DNA of 64,000 nt from Heterocephalus glaber (Eukaryota; Chordata; Mammalia; Rodentia; Bathyergidae): the NCBI RefSeq assembly GCF_000247695.1, contig NW_004624778.1, positions 8,412,924-8,476,923 of the forward strand. The letters run 5' to 3'. The notes below the pieces were generated by a model, which did no database searches, was not told the DNA's origin, and saw only the letters and a list, made by a program, of their open reading frames with translations. Positions within the stretch are counted from its first letter, which is position 1. The number at the start of each line of letters is the position of its first letter. Made by a program: the position numbers and the translations under genes. Below, in pieces: positions 48,061 to 61,000 of the stretch.

Positions 48061-49744
48061 CAGCAGATGGAGACTATGTTTTAAACAAGGAAAGGCATCT
48101 CCTATCTTGCAAATTTTGGAGAGATATATTCTTTGGGAGTCCTTTGGATATGAGGAATGTCTAGGAGAACAAGATTCTCCCTGGCCACTTAGAGAAAAAA
48201 ACGCTATAGGCTCCAATAATTGAAATACAATTTGCAGTGTTCCTGTATGTCTGTGATGCGCAGAATAAAGTCACAAGAGTGTCGAGGAGGGAAGAGGCAT
48301 TGATTCTGCCCTCCTCCCTTCATTGTTGAGTAAAGTGTGGGATAAGGAACTCAGAGTGGCTTGTGTAGCATCTCGCTCCTTGTGAATGGCCGAGCCAGGT
48401 GTAGAGAATAAGTTCATACACTCCTGTCCCAGTATTCTTTCCAAGATTCCCATTCCTCCCTTCTGCTGCCTTGGGGCCTTCTGAGCAGTTATTTCCCAAG
48501 CAAGTTTATTATTCCAGTCCCCCCACCCAATCCCTGCAGGCAGCCATGGTAGGGTTAACTTTGTTGGACTGGAGGCCCGAGCCAAGTACAGAGTGTCCAT
48601 TGTGTGCCGCCCCCTCAGGAGGAGTCTCATACTGCTGGAATGTGACAAGGCCAAGCATTTTCACCTTGCCTGGCTTCCCCAGTTCTGAGTATGTGAGTGT
48701 GTGCATGTGTTCACATGTGTGTGCCAACCAGGGTGCTTCTCAAGAGGACTGGCCATTGTCTGTCAGACTCACCAAAAAATTGAACTGTGAATTTAGGTTG
48801 GCAGGTACTTGCTGGGGACAAGGCTGAAGGAGAACAACAGCTTTGTGTCCCGGGGAAGTAAACAGACAGGTTAGGTTTCTTTGCTTTTAAAAGCTTGTTT
48901 ATTTTATTTTTGGAAGGTGAGGGGCTCATGTGGACACAAGAAGCTGGGTTATTATTCTCAGGACAGGGAGGGAATTTGGCAGGGGCTGCCTTGGTGGATG
49001 GAGCTAGGGTTGGAGGAGGTTGAATCTTAGTACTTTGAATAGCTGTCAGGGGGTGAATTCATTTTCATCCAGAAAGAACCTCTTGAAACCTGCAAAGTGC
49101 CCAAACCCATACTGGGTGCGGAAGTGAATGTAGGCATTATACAATGCAGCAGACCTCAGCCTGAGAATGAATTGAAGTTGTTACAAAAACAAGATTTGTG
49201 TGCTCAGAGCAAGTAGTGAACAATGCAAGACTGGTATTTGGTGGCAAAGTGTACAGCTAGGTGCAGTGTAAGTCAGATTAGGGAGTGAGTACTGTCGCCT
49301 GGAGTTTGCAAAATGTTGCCATGGAGAAATGAAGACTTGGGCATGACCTAGGTATGGGAAGGCTTGGGATCTGTTGCTCATTCATTCCTTCATGCAACAA
49401 ACATTTAGAGAGCATTGCACAGATCAGTGGAATGGAATCCAAGAACTGAGTCTGGAAAACTATGAATGTAGAAAGAATACTGTACATGTAATGCTGCCAT
49501 GGAGACAGGTGTGACTTGAGTTGACAGGGCAAATTGAGGGCTAATGAGCTGGGAATCTGGACTCTTAAGGCAAGACCAATATGGAATGTTTGGGATGGAT
49601 GTGTTCCTAAAAGATGGGGGGTGTTTAAAACTGGATTACTGTTTTATCTATAGTATACATTATAAAAAATTCCCACTGTCCTGGTTCAGGTCCTCAAGCA
49701 ACTGGAGTCAAATTACAGCAGGGGGCCAGATTTTCTAATGTCCA

Positions 49745-50275
49745 CCCTGCCTTTGATCTCTGCATATGGTGTGGAGCTGGATTATCTTTTTAAAGCAAGA
49801 AGGTGTCCCTACAGACAACCCTGCAATGGCTTCCCATGATCTATTAGATAAAATCCAGACTCATTAGTGTGCCATTCAGTGATGTCCGTGATCTGACTGT
49901 AACCTTTTATTTGCTGCCTTAAGTCTCATCAGTCTCTATTTTGCACTACACCCCTTAGCCACATCAACTTTCTGCTTCCTGATCATAACCCTGGTGCTCC
50001 TGAGATATACCTTGCTGTGTGCTCTTCCTTCTATCTGTCCTGTCTTTCTTCTTTTCACCCTACCCATAAAGAGCTCATGATCAAAACCAGATCTTGTGCT
50101 GTCCTTGAAATCTGCCTATGTTGTATCCTATCAACATGTATCCTGTGCATATGGAAAATACTTTCCTCTCCTGGCACTTCTGTCCTGTATTATAGTGCAT
50201 ATATATTCTGCAATGATGAGAGCTGTTTTTCAAGTCTCACTTCAAGAGTGTCTTCATTGTGCCTTAGGGTCTTGA
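49745..50275 (+). mobile_element. L2-like LINE fossil (coding 3' part)
   Basis: CAATGGCTTCCCATGATCTATTAGATAAAATCCAGACTC, GTGATCTGACTG, CTGCTTCCTGATC, then TTTCAAGTCTCACTTCAAGAGTGTC keep the order of L2 near its 3' end on the + strand. Confidence 0.55.
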
Positions 50276-50296
50276 CTTGAGAAGAACTGAAAAAAA

Positions 50297-50320
50297 ATTG
50301 AATTGAATTGAATTTTCTCT
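50297..50320. repeat. Short (AATTG)n run
   Basis: Four tandem AATTG units followed by AATTTT. Confidence 0.9.
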
Positions 50321-52538
50321 GGATCTCTTACTACTTAAGTTTTAGATTTTGGAAATTTCTACATCTAATTACTGATTCATGTAGTTAAATATAAGAATCT
50401 CTGAAATGAATCACTTTTTTAAATGAAGATAGTTTCTTAATATTAATAGTACCATCACTTCATATCCCCATCCATTCATCTACAGTTTCAGTATTGCCTT
50501 TTTTTTCTCAACATAAGATCTACCACCTGCATTGTCCTACTCTGGCTTGAAGGTCCAAATGGATTTAGCTAAGGAATTTCTTAGCAGTCTATGCCTCACC
50601 TTTGCCCTGATCGAAGGATAACTTTTTCGGTAGAGAGTAGGTAATTATAGCATAATACTGGTGATTTCCACCAAAGGGCATAGCCTTGAACATTACTACC
50701 CTTAGAAAATATAGTTTGCAATTTGTGTGGCTCCAGGGTGCAGACAGAGAAGGATCAGCTGGACTCTCTTCCCTCTTGAGAAGCAGGGACATGCTGTAAG
50801 GCACCTTGATGTCACCAGCAGCTATTGTAGTACTTGTCAGTAGTAAAAAAGACCTATATGATTTCCTAAAAATCAAAATGTTTTGGGCATGTAGGCAGAT
50901 CAATCCTGATGAAACAAAGAATGTAATAAATAAAAGAAGCAGTAATGTCATCTGGTCAATCTACCAGCCAGGGAGGACTTTACCCACAGGTGGCTGTTCA
51001 GGGTTTGCTGAAAGCATCAGCAAAGCATCCCATTCCCACTAGGGCACCCTCATCTCTTCCAGAAAAATTGTATTCTTTGGATTTTCCCCTAAGTGGAAGA
51101 GGCTGTAAATGTGCCTTTTGCAGGGCTGGGCAATTTCCAAGAGCAGAGCATGTTCCTGGGCTTTCGCCCTGGGGAGAAAGCCAATGTGCCCTCAGCCACC
51201 TTCCTGTCTGGCCTCTTCATAGGGCGGCAGCAGAGGGTGTGGTGATTCCAGAGGGAGAGACAGGGACCTAATCTTCAGGGCTCCAGTTCTTTGCTTTTCT
51301 TCGCGTGTCTTTGCAGGCATCTTTGGGCACTCTCTGGGGACACATTTACTCACCAGGTCTTTCAGTGGATGGGCTCAGAAGTAGACACCTCAGCTGTATA
51401 GCAATGTCCTCCGCTAGAACTGGAGAGTGCTCAGGAGATGAAGCATGCTTGGGAGGGACATGACTTGTACCCAGAGGGTAGGAGGACACGATGTCCCCAG
51501 TTTTGTGAACCCCGAGGGCTCTAGGATTTCTCTTTAGAGTACCTTCTTTTTGGACTTTGAAACAATGAGTCAGAAACTGGGAATAATGGGACATGGGTTA
51601 GTAAGAGGCATGATAGTGAAGCTGGTTCTGTGATGGTTTGCAGAGAACCTGATTGTTTTTTTCTCTTTTACTGTTGAGGAAGGCAGAGATGAAGATCTTA
51701 GGGGATTCCTGACACCCATGCACTTTCTTTCTCTTTCTCTTGCTGCTATTTATACACAATGTCACTTCATGTAAGGCATGAGAAAGAAATTAAAATTGTC
51801 TAGAATGGCTATTTTTATCTGAATAGATGAAAATGATTATCTTTCTCTATTCTGATGGAAATATGTTTTCGAATTTGTTCTGCATTAATCATAGTGTTAT
51901 ATGTGATTTCCCATTGAGATCTTTTTGTTTTCTTTTTTTGAGCTTTGCATTTGTTTTAAGAAACAGAGAGAAGACTTTGCATAATTGAAATAATGCACAA
52001 TAAAAATGAGATAGAAAGAACAGTTAAGAGGTCCACTAAATAAATGTCCTTCCTCTAAGGAGTGGAAGCTTGGCCTAAGCAGCTGGGGGTTTTGATCAGC
52101 ACTGCAAACTGTTCTTCACATGGGAGAGGGAAGTGCTGCAAGAAGCCACTCAGTTGTGGTTCCCACAGACCTGAACATGAGTACTTGAGACTTCCCTTTC
52201 GTCACGGCTGGTTTTGCTAGTGACTCAGTCAGCTGTGGCTTCAATGTAAGAAGCCTCTATCTTGTTACTAGCTGAAAGACTCGCCCCTCTTATCTTTATT
52301 TTAGGGCTTACAGTCATAAAAATGCATAACAATACATTATGAAGGCATGTGTGAGTCTGTTTGCCCCTCCATTCCAATGTAATGCAATTTGGGGATGTGC
52401 CCATCCTGGTTGAATTTCTTTCTATCATTTTTTTCCTGATGCTATAGATAAGTGAAAAGAAAGTTCTGGAACTTAGATCGACTAACTTTTAGGGTCATGC
52501 TCCTTCCTGCCACAGCTAATTATCTCTTTGCTTTTCAG

Positions 52539-53211
<673 letters not shown>

Positions 53212-55424
53212 TAGGCTTTTGGTTTCTGTTTTTGCCATTTTATCACCAACACTTAAAAGTCTGTTTATGCATTACTTATTTACTCCTAAATTGTCAATCT
53301 TCTTAATGGAATACTTATGACCTCCAGAAGAAATGCCTCTGACATAATGCTGGTATAATATCAAATTTATTATTATGTTTTCTCACCTAAAAACAGCTAC
53401 TAGAATTATAATTCAAGAGTATTAGTTTTTATTATAAAGCAGCCAGTTGGATAGTTCAGCTCAGCTCTTAACAGAAGTTTGAAGTTTTTAAAAATTTTCT
53501 GACATTTGTATCTGTTCTCATAAAAGAGTGGGATGTTGAAAAACTGGTCAGTCAGAGCAGTCAAGAGCTGTGAAAACTTCCTTTTGGTTTCAATCATTGC
53601 TACTGTCAGTCTTTCTAAGATGAGTCGCTCATCTGACCCAGAAAGCCTGGTCTTCACAGTAACTGAGGCTCCTGCAGGGCTGAAAGATGAGCGTCCTAAA
53701 AGCCCTAATGAGCTTTGGGTGGAACTAGAAAAGGCAATGGGCAAGCAATTGGCCTGAATCATGGATTTTGAAGGCTGCATATTGAAAGAACTTGGTTGTC
53801 ATTTTCCTCCCGAAAGTCAAATGAGGATGTGCAGGGCTGACTGAGGTGGTTGGTGGTGTTAGTTTGTCAGGAATGAATGGGTCCGTGTTTCACTGAATTT
53901 ATTTTGGGAGCTTCAGCAACCTCTGTTCTTGGAGGAGTGTGACACTCAGCTGTAATAACAAAGGACTGCCTTAGTGTAGAAAGCTTTTATTTTCAAGAAA
54001 CTTTAGGGGCCTCGGGATAGCCCCAAAAGATGCATTTGGTTGACAGAATTTTGAGGTTCTAGGTGGTAGGTGCTAGTCAGAGTCTTTGTCTCTCTCCTTG
54101 ACATTTGCTAATTTATGTTAGCTTTGGCCACAGTAGATATTTGGCACAAATGAAGTTATCTCTTGCCTGATAGCCCAAAGGTAATCTGTAGTGTTTCTGT
54201 TACCAGTGGTTTTTTGAGCCATGGGATAGTCGTTTTCTTTTCTTTTCAATTTTTAATTGTTATTAGTATATGTTTGCAGTACATAATGATTATGTTTATT
54301 GTGAGTAGTTGGTACGTGTAGTCATTTTCAATAAAACCACTAAGAATCACATTAATTCTTTAGTGTAGGACTGTGTCCATCCTCATGGTAAGTGGTTTGG
54401 CTGATTTGTTGCATTTAAAATCCAAATACATGGGCTAGAAAAGACTTTCTAAGGAGACTTAACTCCCCACAGTACCCAATAAACCTGTCCTGGTTTTAAA
54501 ATCAGAAACCTTGCATCCAGCAGTCCTCTTCCAGCACTCAGAAAACCAGGACTGTTGGTCACTCTACTTTGACATTTTGGAGCACGAAGGAATCTTTAGA
54601 AATTGGCTTTTTAAAAAATTTTTTGCCAGAACATAGAGGCTATGCTTTCCTTGCCCCCATTACAACTTTGCAGTTCTTTCAAAACCAAAGTCATCTTGAC
54701 CCATGTAGAAACTTTTGAGATTCTTGGAAGAAAATGCTACAAGCTCTACTTAGAATGTGAACTGTTGCTTTGGAGTTGGGTCTTTTCAGCCTTGAAAATG
54801 AGTACCTTTGTGCCTGGCCATTGAGATGTCCAGTTCTTCCTGTGTTGTTGGGATTTTGTGGGGGTGGGGACAGTCTGGAAAACTTATTTGTGCTAACTCC
54901 TTCTCCTGCATCGCCATTACCATCAGGACTGGAGCAGCTGCTCACAGTTTCGAGTGTACAAACCCAAATTTGCTGCCTTATAAAGACAATAAGGTTTTCA
55001 GATCAGTTACCACCTTCTCTAAAGTCATACATTGTTTCCAAATATAACCTTCTGTCCATTGGAATAATGCTGTGGAATAATGCTGTGGAATTTGTGGCAT
55101 AAGGGTGATTTCAAAACCAAAATGTGCAATGGACTTTAGTTTTTGTGGCTGACTTTCTTAGGCTGGTCATTCTCACCCAAAAAGCACAGTGCCCTTTGAG
55201 GGTTTTCCTGGAAAGAGAGATGAAATCACTTATTTGAATATGTGATTTACCAAGAAGTATTTCTATGCCTGAACAAATGGAGGGAGTAGAAAAGACAAAG
55301 GCAAAGGGCTGATTTTCAAATCACAGGGCTATTTTATAACACTATCATGGGAGTATCCAACACCACCTTATAATTCTTAGAAGCTTGCTTTTCACTGTGT
55401 ATCTCCATCCTCCCTACTTTTTTA

Positions 55425-55765
55425 GTGCCTATTTTTATTAGTACATGCTTTCATTACCTCATGATTATAGTCATCTCAATTCTTTCTTTAATCCCCTTTT
55501 CCTCTACTTCCTCCACCTTTCTCTACTCTTGATCTCCTTCCCATGTGAAAAAGATCCATCTCCATACTTCCTATTATCTTTTATTTTGCTCTTTATAAAT
55601 ATATTTTGAGTTTCTCTTATAAGAGAAACCATACAATATTTAAACTAGTGTGTCTGATTTATTTTACTTAAAAGAAAATGTGGTATTTATACATAAAGGA
55701 ATACTACTGTGCCATAAAGAAGGATAAACTTGAATCATTTGTGGGAAGGTGGATGTACCTTAAAA
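55425..55765 (-). mobile_element. L1 3' end with inverted 5' segment
   Basis: 55425-55672 reads, on the minus strand, an L1 3' UTR beginning TTAAGTAAAATAAATCAGACACAC...GTATGGTTTCTCTTATAAG. 55673-55765 is L1 ORF2 end on the + strand (GAAAATGTGGTATTTATAC...GAATACTACTGTGCCATAAAGAAGG). In an L1 the second segment lies directly 5' of the first, so the 5' part is inverted relative to the 3' part. Confidence 0.7.
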
Positions 55766-57109
55766 CCTACATATCTTTATACCTACTACTGTTACTTTCC
55801 AGCAACAAATGAGTAAAACTATCAGCAGTGAGTTGCAGTTAGTTGATAGACGATAAGAGCATTCTTTGATCTCTATTGGATCAGAGTATTAGCATTATTA
55901 TCCTTTATTTTCCTGTTGCTTTGCACCTAGAGAGTAAGCAAAAACTGAAGCTAGACCTTAGGAAGTGCCAACTTAGCCAATCATTTGTATGGAAAAGTTT
56001 GAACTCACAGAATTTATTTTGTACAAGTGGGAAATATATGTTTAATAGTATGGATAGAGAAAGTATGAAGATGGCATTTTGTAAGTAACAGATTAACATC
56101 TAACCTTGAAATCAGATCTTCTATATCAGTTATTAATGAAAGGAGCCCCCCTTGAAGAAGTGCACAGAGGGTGGTCCCAGGAATCAAGTGTTCTGTTAAG
56201 AGCTGGGAAGAAGGCCTTGTGGACCTGGTTCTTGAACTGGTGGGTATTCCTGCTTGGAAACCATCTAATGTGTGTGTTGACTTTCAGCAAAGGTTGGACA
56301 ACTATATGGGCCACATCCAGTCCTTGTCCTGTTTTTGTCCACCCCACACGCAAAGGATGATTTTACCTTTCAAAAGATTAAAAGAAAATCAAAAGAAGAG
56401 CAATATTTTGAAATATATTATACTTCTTTGAAATTCAAATTTCACTGTCCATAAATAAAGTTATATTGTAACTGAGCCAATTCCATTTGTTTACATTTTG
56501 TCTATGACTGCTTTTGCATTGCAATGGCAGAATTAAGTAGTTGTCACTAAGATACTGTGGCCTGAAAAGCTTAAACTATTTACTGTCTGGTGTTCATTAA
56601 TCCTTGACTTAGGGGAAAACAGAGTTTCGAGGTAACATGGGTTTTATTTTTGTTTTGTTTCTAATGACTCATCCTCCAAGTTTGGAGGCTGGGAGAAATT
56701 GGGTGTTAGATTATGTGCTTTTTTTTTTTAAGTGAACCAATTAATTTTGTTCAAGTGATTGTTAGACAGCTTCAGGCAAAAACAGCTTATATCAGATTCC
56801 ACATGATTTTCTTTTTCCTCAGTTTTTGTAAAAAGGAAACTGTAAGAAAATAGTAGTGCAACTTACACATCACACGCTAGTTCTCTGCTAGTTTAACTCT
56901 AGCTGTACAGTCTACAGCTTTGGGATGAATGGAGTCCATGTTTGACATCATGTAGGACATTAGTCTGTATTTTAAACCTAGGACAAACCCTCCAAACTGG
57001 GGTGGCACTGTAGATGGTCAGGGAATTGTAACCTATCATTTAAGTGGTGGGATGTGAGGATGGAGCCAGGAAAATACCCAACACTGGCTCCAAGATGCAT
57101 GGACTTTTT

Positions 57110-57192
57110 TTATATATATATACAGGGGATCAAACTCGGGACCTTGAGCTTTCAAGGCAGGTGGCAGAACCACTGAGTTAAATTCCTGGCCC
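57110..57192 (-). mobile_element. ID-type SINE
   Basis: T/TA-rich tail on the left, GGGGATCAAACTCGGGACC, CCACTGAGTTAAATTCCTGGCCC. Direct repeat TGCATGGACTTTTT at 57096-57109 and 57193-57206 is perfect. Confidence 0.95.
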
Positions 57193-57724
57193 TGCATGGA
57201 CTTTTTAAACTAGGGTATAAGCTTCTCTTTGGCAGGAAAATGGGCAGGGAATTGAGATGGCCTTTAGGAAGGTATTTAGGACAAATGGATGTACTTGAAA
57301 TGTGAAAGCAGTATTTGGGAAGAAGTAGAGGCTGAGGGATGAGCTCAGAGGATACTCAAGGGCTTTGTGAATGGACTGCACAAGTTCACATTGTTCCTTG
57401 TCAGAGGACCAAAGCTATAGCATCTTCAAGTTACTCAGGTAAGTGACACAGTAGCGTACTTATTCTAGTTCCCTTCTAGGTCAGTCCATAAACACAACAG
57501 AGAATATTAAGAAGAGTATCTAGCAGCAAGTTCGGGTACAAAACATCAGCATCAAAAGTTTAAGCAGAGACAGGGTTTGGAAGATGCTCTTAGCCAGGCA
57601 GAGCTCAGCGCCCTTCTCTTCCTGAGGTCTGCAGGATCAGAGACACCTGTCTAGATTTGATAGTGAGAGAAGGAGAGGCCAGTTTGGGTGGACTCTATTT
57701 GTCACCAAATGGCTTTATGAGTTT

Positions 57725-57800
57725 GGATCTGATGTATAACCTCCCTGAAGCCCTGTTTCCTCATCTGCCAAGTAGAAATACAATTTCTACATGTTATAAC
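57725..57800 (+). mobile_element. MIR fragment
   Basis: TATAACCTCCCTGAAGCCCTGTTTCCTCATCTGCCAAGTAG matches part of the MIR core (AACCTCTCTG..CTCAGTTTCCTCATCTG). Confidence 0.5.
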
Positions 57801-57854
57801 TTGAAAGCACATTTTTGCAAAAAAAAATGGCTAATTTTATTCTGATGTGAGCAT

Positions 57855-58060
57855 GTATTGTAATAATAGTGTCAATTTTCTAAGCGCTATGCTAGCCCCT
57901 CTGCTAGCTGTTTTTTCTTATAACAATTCTTATAACAATTCTCCTGGGAAGATATTTTTTTACAGATGAGGAAATTGAAGCTCAGATCACTTCAAAAGAG
58001 TAAGTGTTGGAATGGGCAAAGTTTGCCTTTGAAACCAATTCTGTTAGACTCCAAAGCCAT
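57855..58060 (-). mobile_element. MIR fossil
   Basis: TTTTCTAAGCGCTATGC, TAACAATTCTCCTGGGAAGATATTTTTTTACAGATGAGGAAATTGAAGCTCAG follow the reverse complement of MIR. Confidence 0.65.
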
Positions 58061-61000
58061 TGCAGCATTTGAGTTCCTCAGGTACCACATGGCATAAAAA
58101 TAAACGATGGTTGGAAGGTAAGGACCATGGGCACATTTCCCCCACAGTTTCCCATGTTAGCTAGAGTGGTGGGATCATAATCTGAATCCTTTTCCTTAAT
58201 TTCAAGCCTTTCAGGATATTCAAGGGGACTTCAAAACCCAAGTAGTTAAGGCCTTATTTTTTCCTTTATTATGGTTAGAAGTTTACTTGCTTTTGATGAA
58301 AATACAAGTTCTATTTCATTACTTTGGACTTAATTTTCCCTCACTGTCAACTCCCTTAGGAAATAATGATTTCCTCCAATAGCAAGGGCTTCTACTTTAC
58401 ATCCATCAGTTGCCTGCCATGGTTGGAGAAATGTGCTCAGGGTTTGTCCTTTGCAGCTCCTAAGTCATGCCCCTAGGCCACCACGGTGCCTGTGAAGACT
58501 GGTGTTCTGTCCTGAGTGCAGCCCACTTGCGAAGGCTGACAGGTCTTGCTTTTATTTACTTAGTCCTCAGACAGCAGCTTCTTTGTGCCGGACACCTAAA
58601 GGATGGGTAAGGGAAAGGTGTTTCAGGTGCTGTAGATGGAAAACGAAGTTGGTACTGGATTATAGAGAGTGGTGAATAGCGAATAAATAAACAGGCTGGA
58701 TTTAACTCTGTAAATAAAGGGGATGCTCTGAACCGGGATGGTGGATGGTTTGGGGCCTGTGAAGTGGTACAGAGATGCTTAAAGTGGGAGATATGAGAAG
58801 GAGCCTTTTGGAAGCATAGTGAGAAGGGACTGATCCATGATTATCCATTTTCACTGAAAGGTGCTAAGTAGCACATTCCTCTCTTGATAGCAGTTTGGTG
58901 TACCAGGTAGGTGAGTAAGAGGCTGTGGGATGCTGTGCTGGCAGGGGATGAGAGGGGCTTGCTTTGGCAGGGGCTTAGATGGCCTGAATATACATGGTCT
59001 CTGCACATATACATGGTGTTGTCCTTCTTCCATGCTGGTGGGTGGCCTGGAGCATCTCAGAGAGCCTTCCCCTCCTTGTGATTCAAGTGTCCTTCCCCTG
59101 TCATCATTTTGCCTGTTCCCGTCTCTGCTCATACCTCCCCGTGTCGCTGGATCAGGCTTGGCCTCTCTTCTGGGGTGGGGATGTGGTGTTTCTAACTACT
59201 GGAAGCTCGGACTTCTCCTCCACGGCACTGTCACCAGGCTGAGAGAGCAGATCTCAGCAGCGTTTCTTAACAGGAGGCTTCATTACCCCTCTTGTTTAAT
59301 TTTTTTGTACAGAGTTAAATTTTTTCTTTCTGTTTAAGCAGCATATTCCTGTTTATGTAGGACAGAGGGTGGTGAATGACTGTTGGGGTGGACATTAGTC
59401 TCCCCAGGGCAACAGGAACATTTGACAGGTGAGGCCAAAGGAGTGAGAGGAAGAAGGTCCAATGTGGAGATGGGTGCCCTGGGCACCCGCTCCGCCTCCA
59501 CTATTAACAATTCCACCAAGAATTTTTTAAAGAAAGAATAAAAACAAGAGCAGCTTTTGACCTCTAACACCTTATTTCCGTTCTCAAACTAGAAACTTTA
59601 GGAGTCATTCTGTGTGACTGGGCAAGTCTTTCTCTTTAAGAATCCCGGTTACTATAAATGTAGATGTTTAAACTCTGGTTAAAGCCACTGTTCCACCATC
59701 AAATTATTTCTTTTTTGGCCAAAATATCAAAAGGCCTGAAGTCATGGTACAGTAAGTGTCAGAGCTGAGCCTGAAATGTGGTGAAATTTAGCAAGCTTGG
59801 ATTCCATGAAGATATTCTGGAATATTTTTTTTGCCATCCCCCCTTTACTTTACCTGTGTATGCTATCTTCTGGGGTTTAAAACATTGATCTGGCCTACTT
59901 CCCTTTGGTTTGGCATTCCGTTGGCAGTCAGCTCCTCTTTGGATTTCTCAGGGATGTTCTTTGGTGAACTCTGCCATTGAGGATCAATGTGGCACAGTAA
60001 CCAGCAAGAAAATTGAGCTCTGTTCAGAGAAATAACCCTTCTTTCCTTTGATCAGGGTAGTTTGTTTCTTCTCTGAAATTCTAGGAGGAGACTATGAGAT
60101 ATGTTGGAAAGAACCTCTTCTCTGAGAGAGGATTTGAACTTGGATCCTCATCTCAGGATGAGCTTCCTCTGCTCTGGCCTGCAATAGAACTTGGGCTCCC
60201 ACACTTGCAGGCTCTCTGACCTCAGGCCCTTTCCTGACTGCCTGAAAATCAGGGGCAATGGCAGCATGCCATGGTTGATGACATTGTGAGAATGGAAAGC
60301 ACCCTTCTGCACTGAAAACTGCCTATAGGCCTTGCTCTGATTCTTGTCCATCACCTCCTGCTTTCTGACCATGCATAGGAACTTCCTGAGGCCGAGCACA
60401 GAGCCAGCACACAGGGCCCTTCAGTGGCGCTGGGCACCAGCAGGCTTGGGCTGTCTTGAATGCCCTAGCTGTGGACAGTGCCAGCATCTTACTTTTGATG
60501 CCCCCACAAGTGTTGGCTAGTAGAGCCTATCACTAATGCGTTTTTTGGGGGGTTTTTTTTTTGGTGGTGATGGTGGTCAGGATTGCTATGATGATTTATT
60601 TAGAGATGGTTCAAAGATCTTTTATCTTTGTGGCCATTTATCTCCCAAAGCAGGATTACTACTGAGCACAAAGCTTGACTCAAAATTAAAGTTTTAAAGT
60701 GGTGTCAAAGGAACCACCAAGTAGGGTTCAGCTGATGGCTGCTACACCGCTGCCCTTTGCAGAGCAGCCCTCCCTTCTCCATCACTGCAGTTTCACACCC
60801 TCAGAAAGTCCCCTGATTGCTGCATTTCCTTTTTGATTTTTAGCAAAAGTCAAGAGAAACAATCCCTTCTTTTCCCTCCTCCTCCATCCTTCGACTCTTC
60901 CAATTGCTGCAATTTTAAGTTAAAAACAGCTCACTGTCAAAGTTCACTATGTGCAGCACCCCAGACCATCACCCACCTGCCATCGCTTTGCTCAGGAAGC

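Larger units (their letters stand above)
31937..52538 (+). other. SETBP1: SETBP1 intron 1
   Basis: Intron 1 runs from the GTGAGC donor in the CpG island to the TTTTCAG acceptor at 52538. It is mostly unique or ancient sequence with few young insertions: two ID-type SINEs, one MaLR-like LTR remnant, and several MIR and L2 fossils, listed separately. Stretches 32300-35600, 38500-40100, 45700-47700 and 50300-52538 hold no gene or repeat I can identify, apart from simple G-rich and GT tracts. Confidence 0.8.

Noticed and set aside
53533..53757. 74-codon ORF after exon 2 as a possible exon 3
   Set aside because: No acceptor in a frame that continues the SETBP1 phase-0 junction, and the sequence does not match the SETBP1 continuation I remember.
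55610..55629. Perfect 20-bp palindrome as a possible protein-binding or cruciform site
   Set aside because: It belongs to the L1 3' UTR, which is nearly palindromic in the copy near 1.3 kb as well, so it is repeat-derived.
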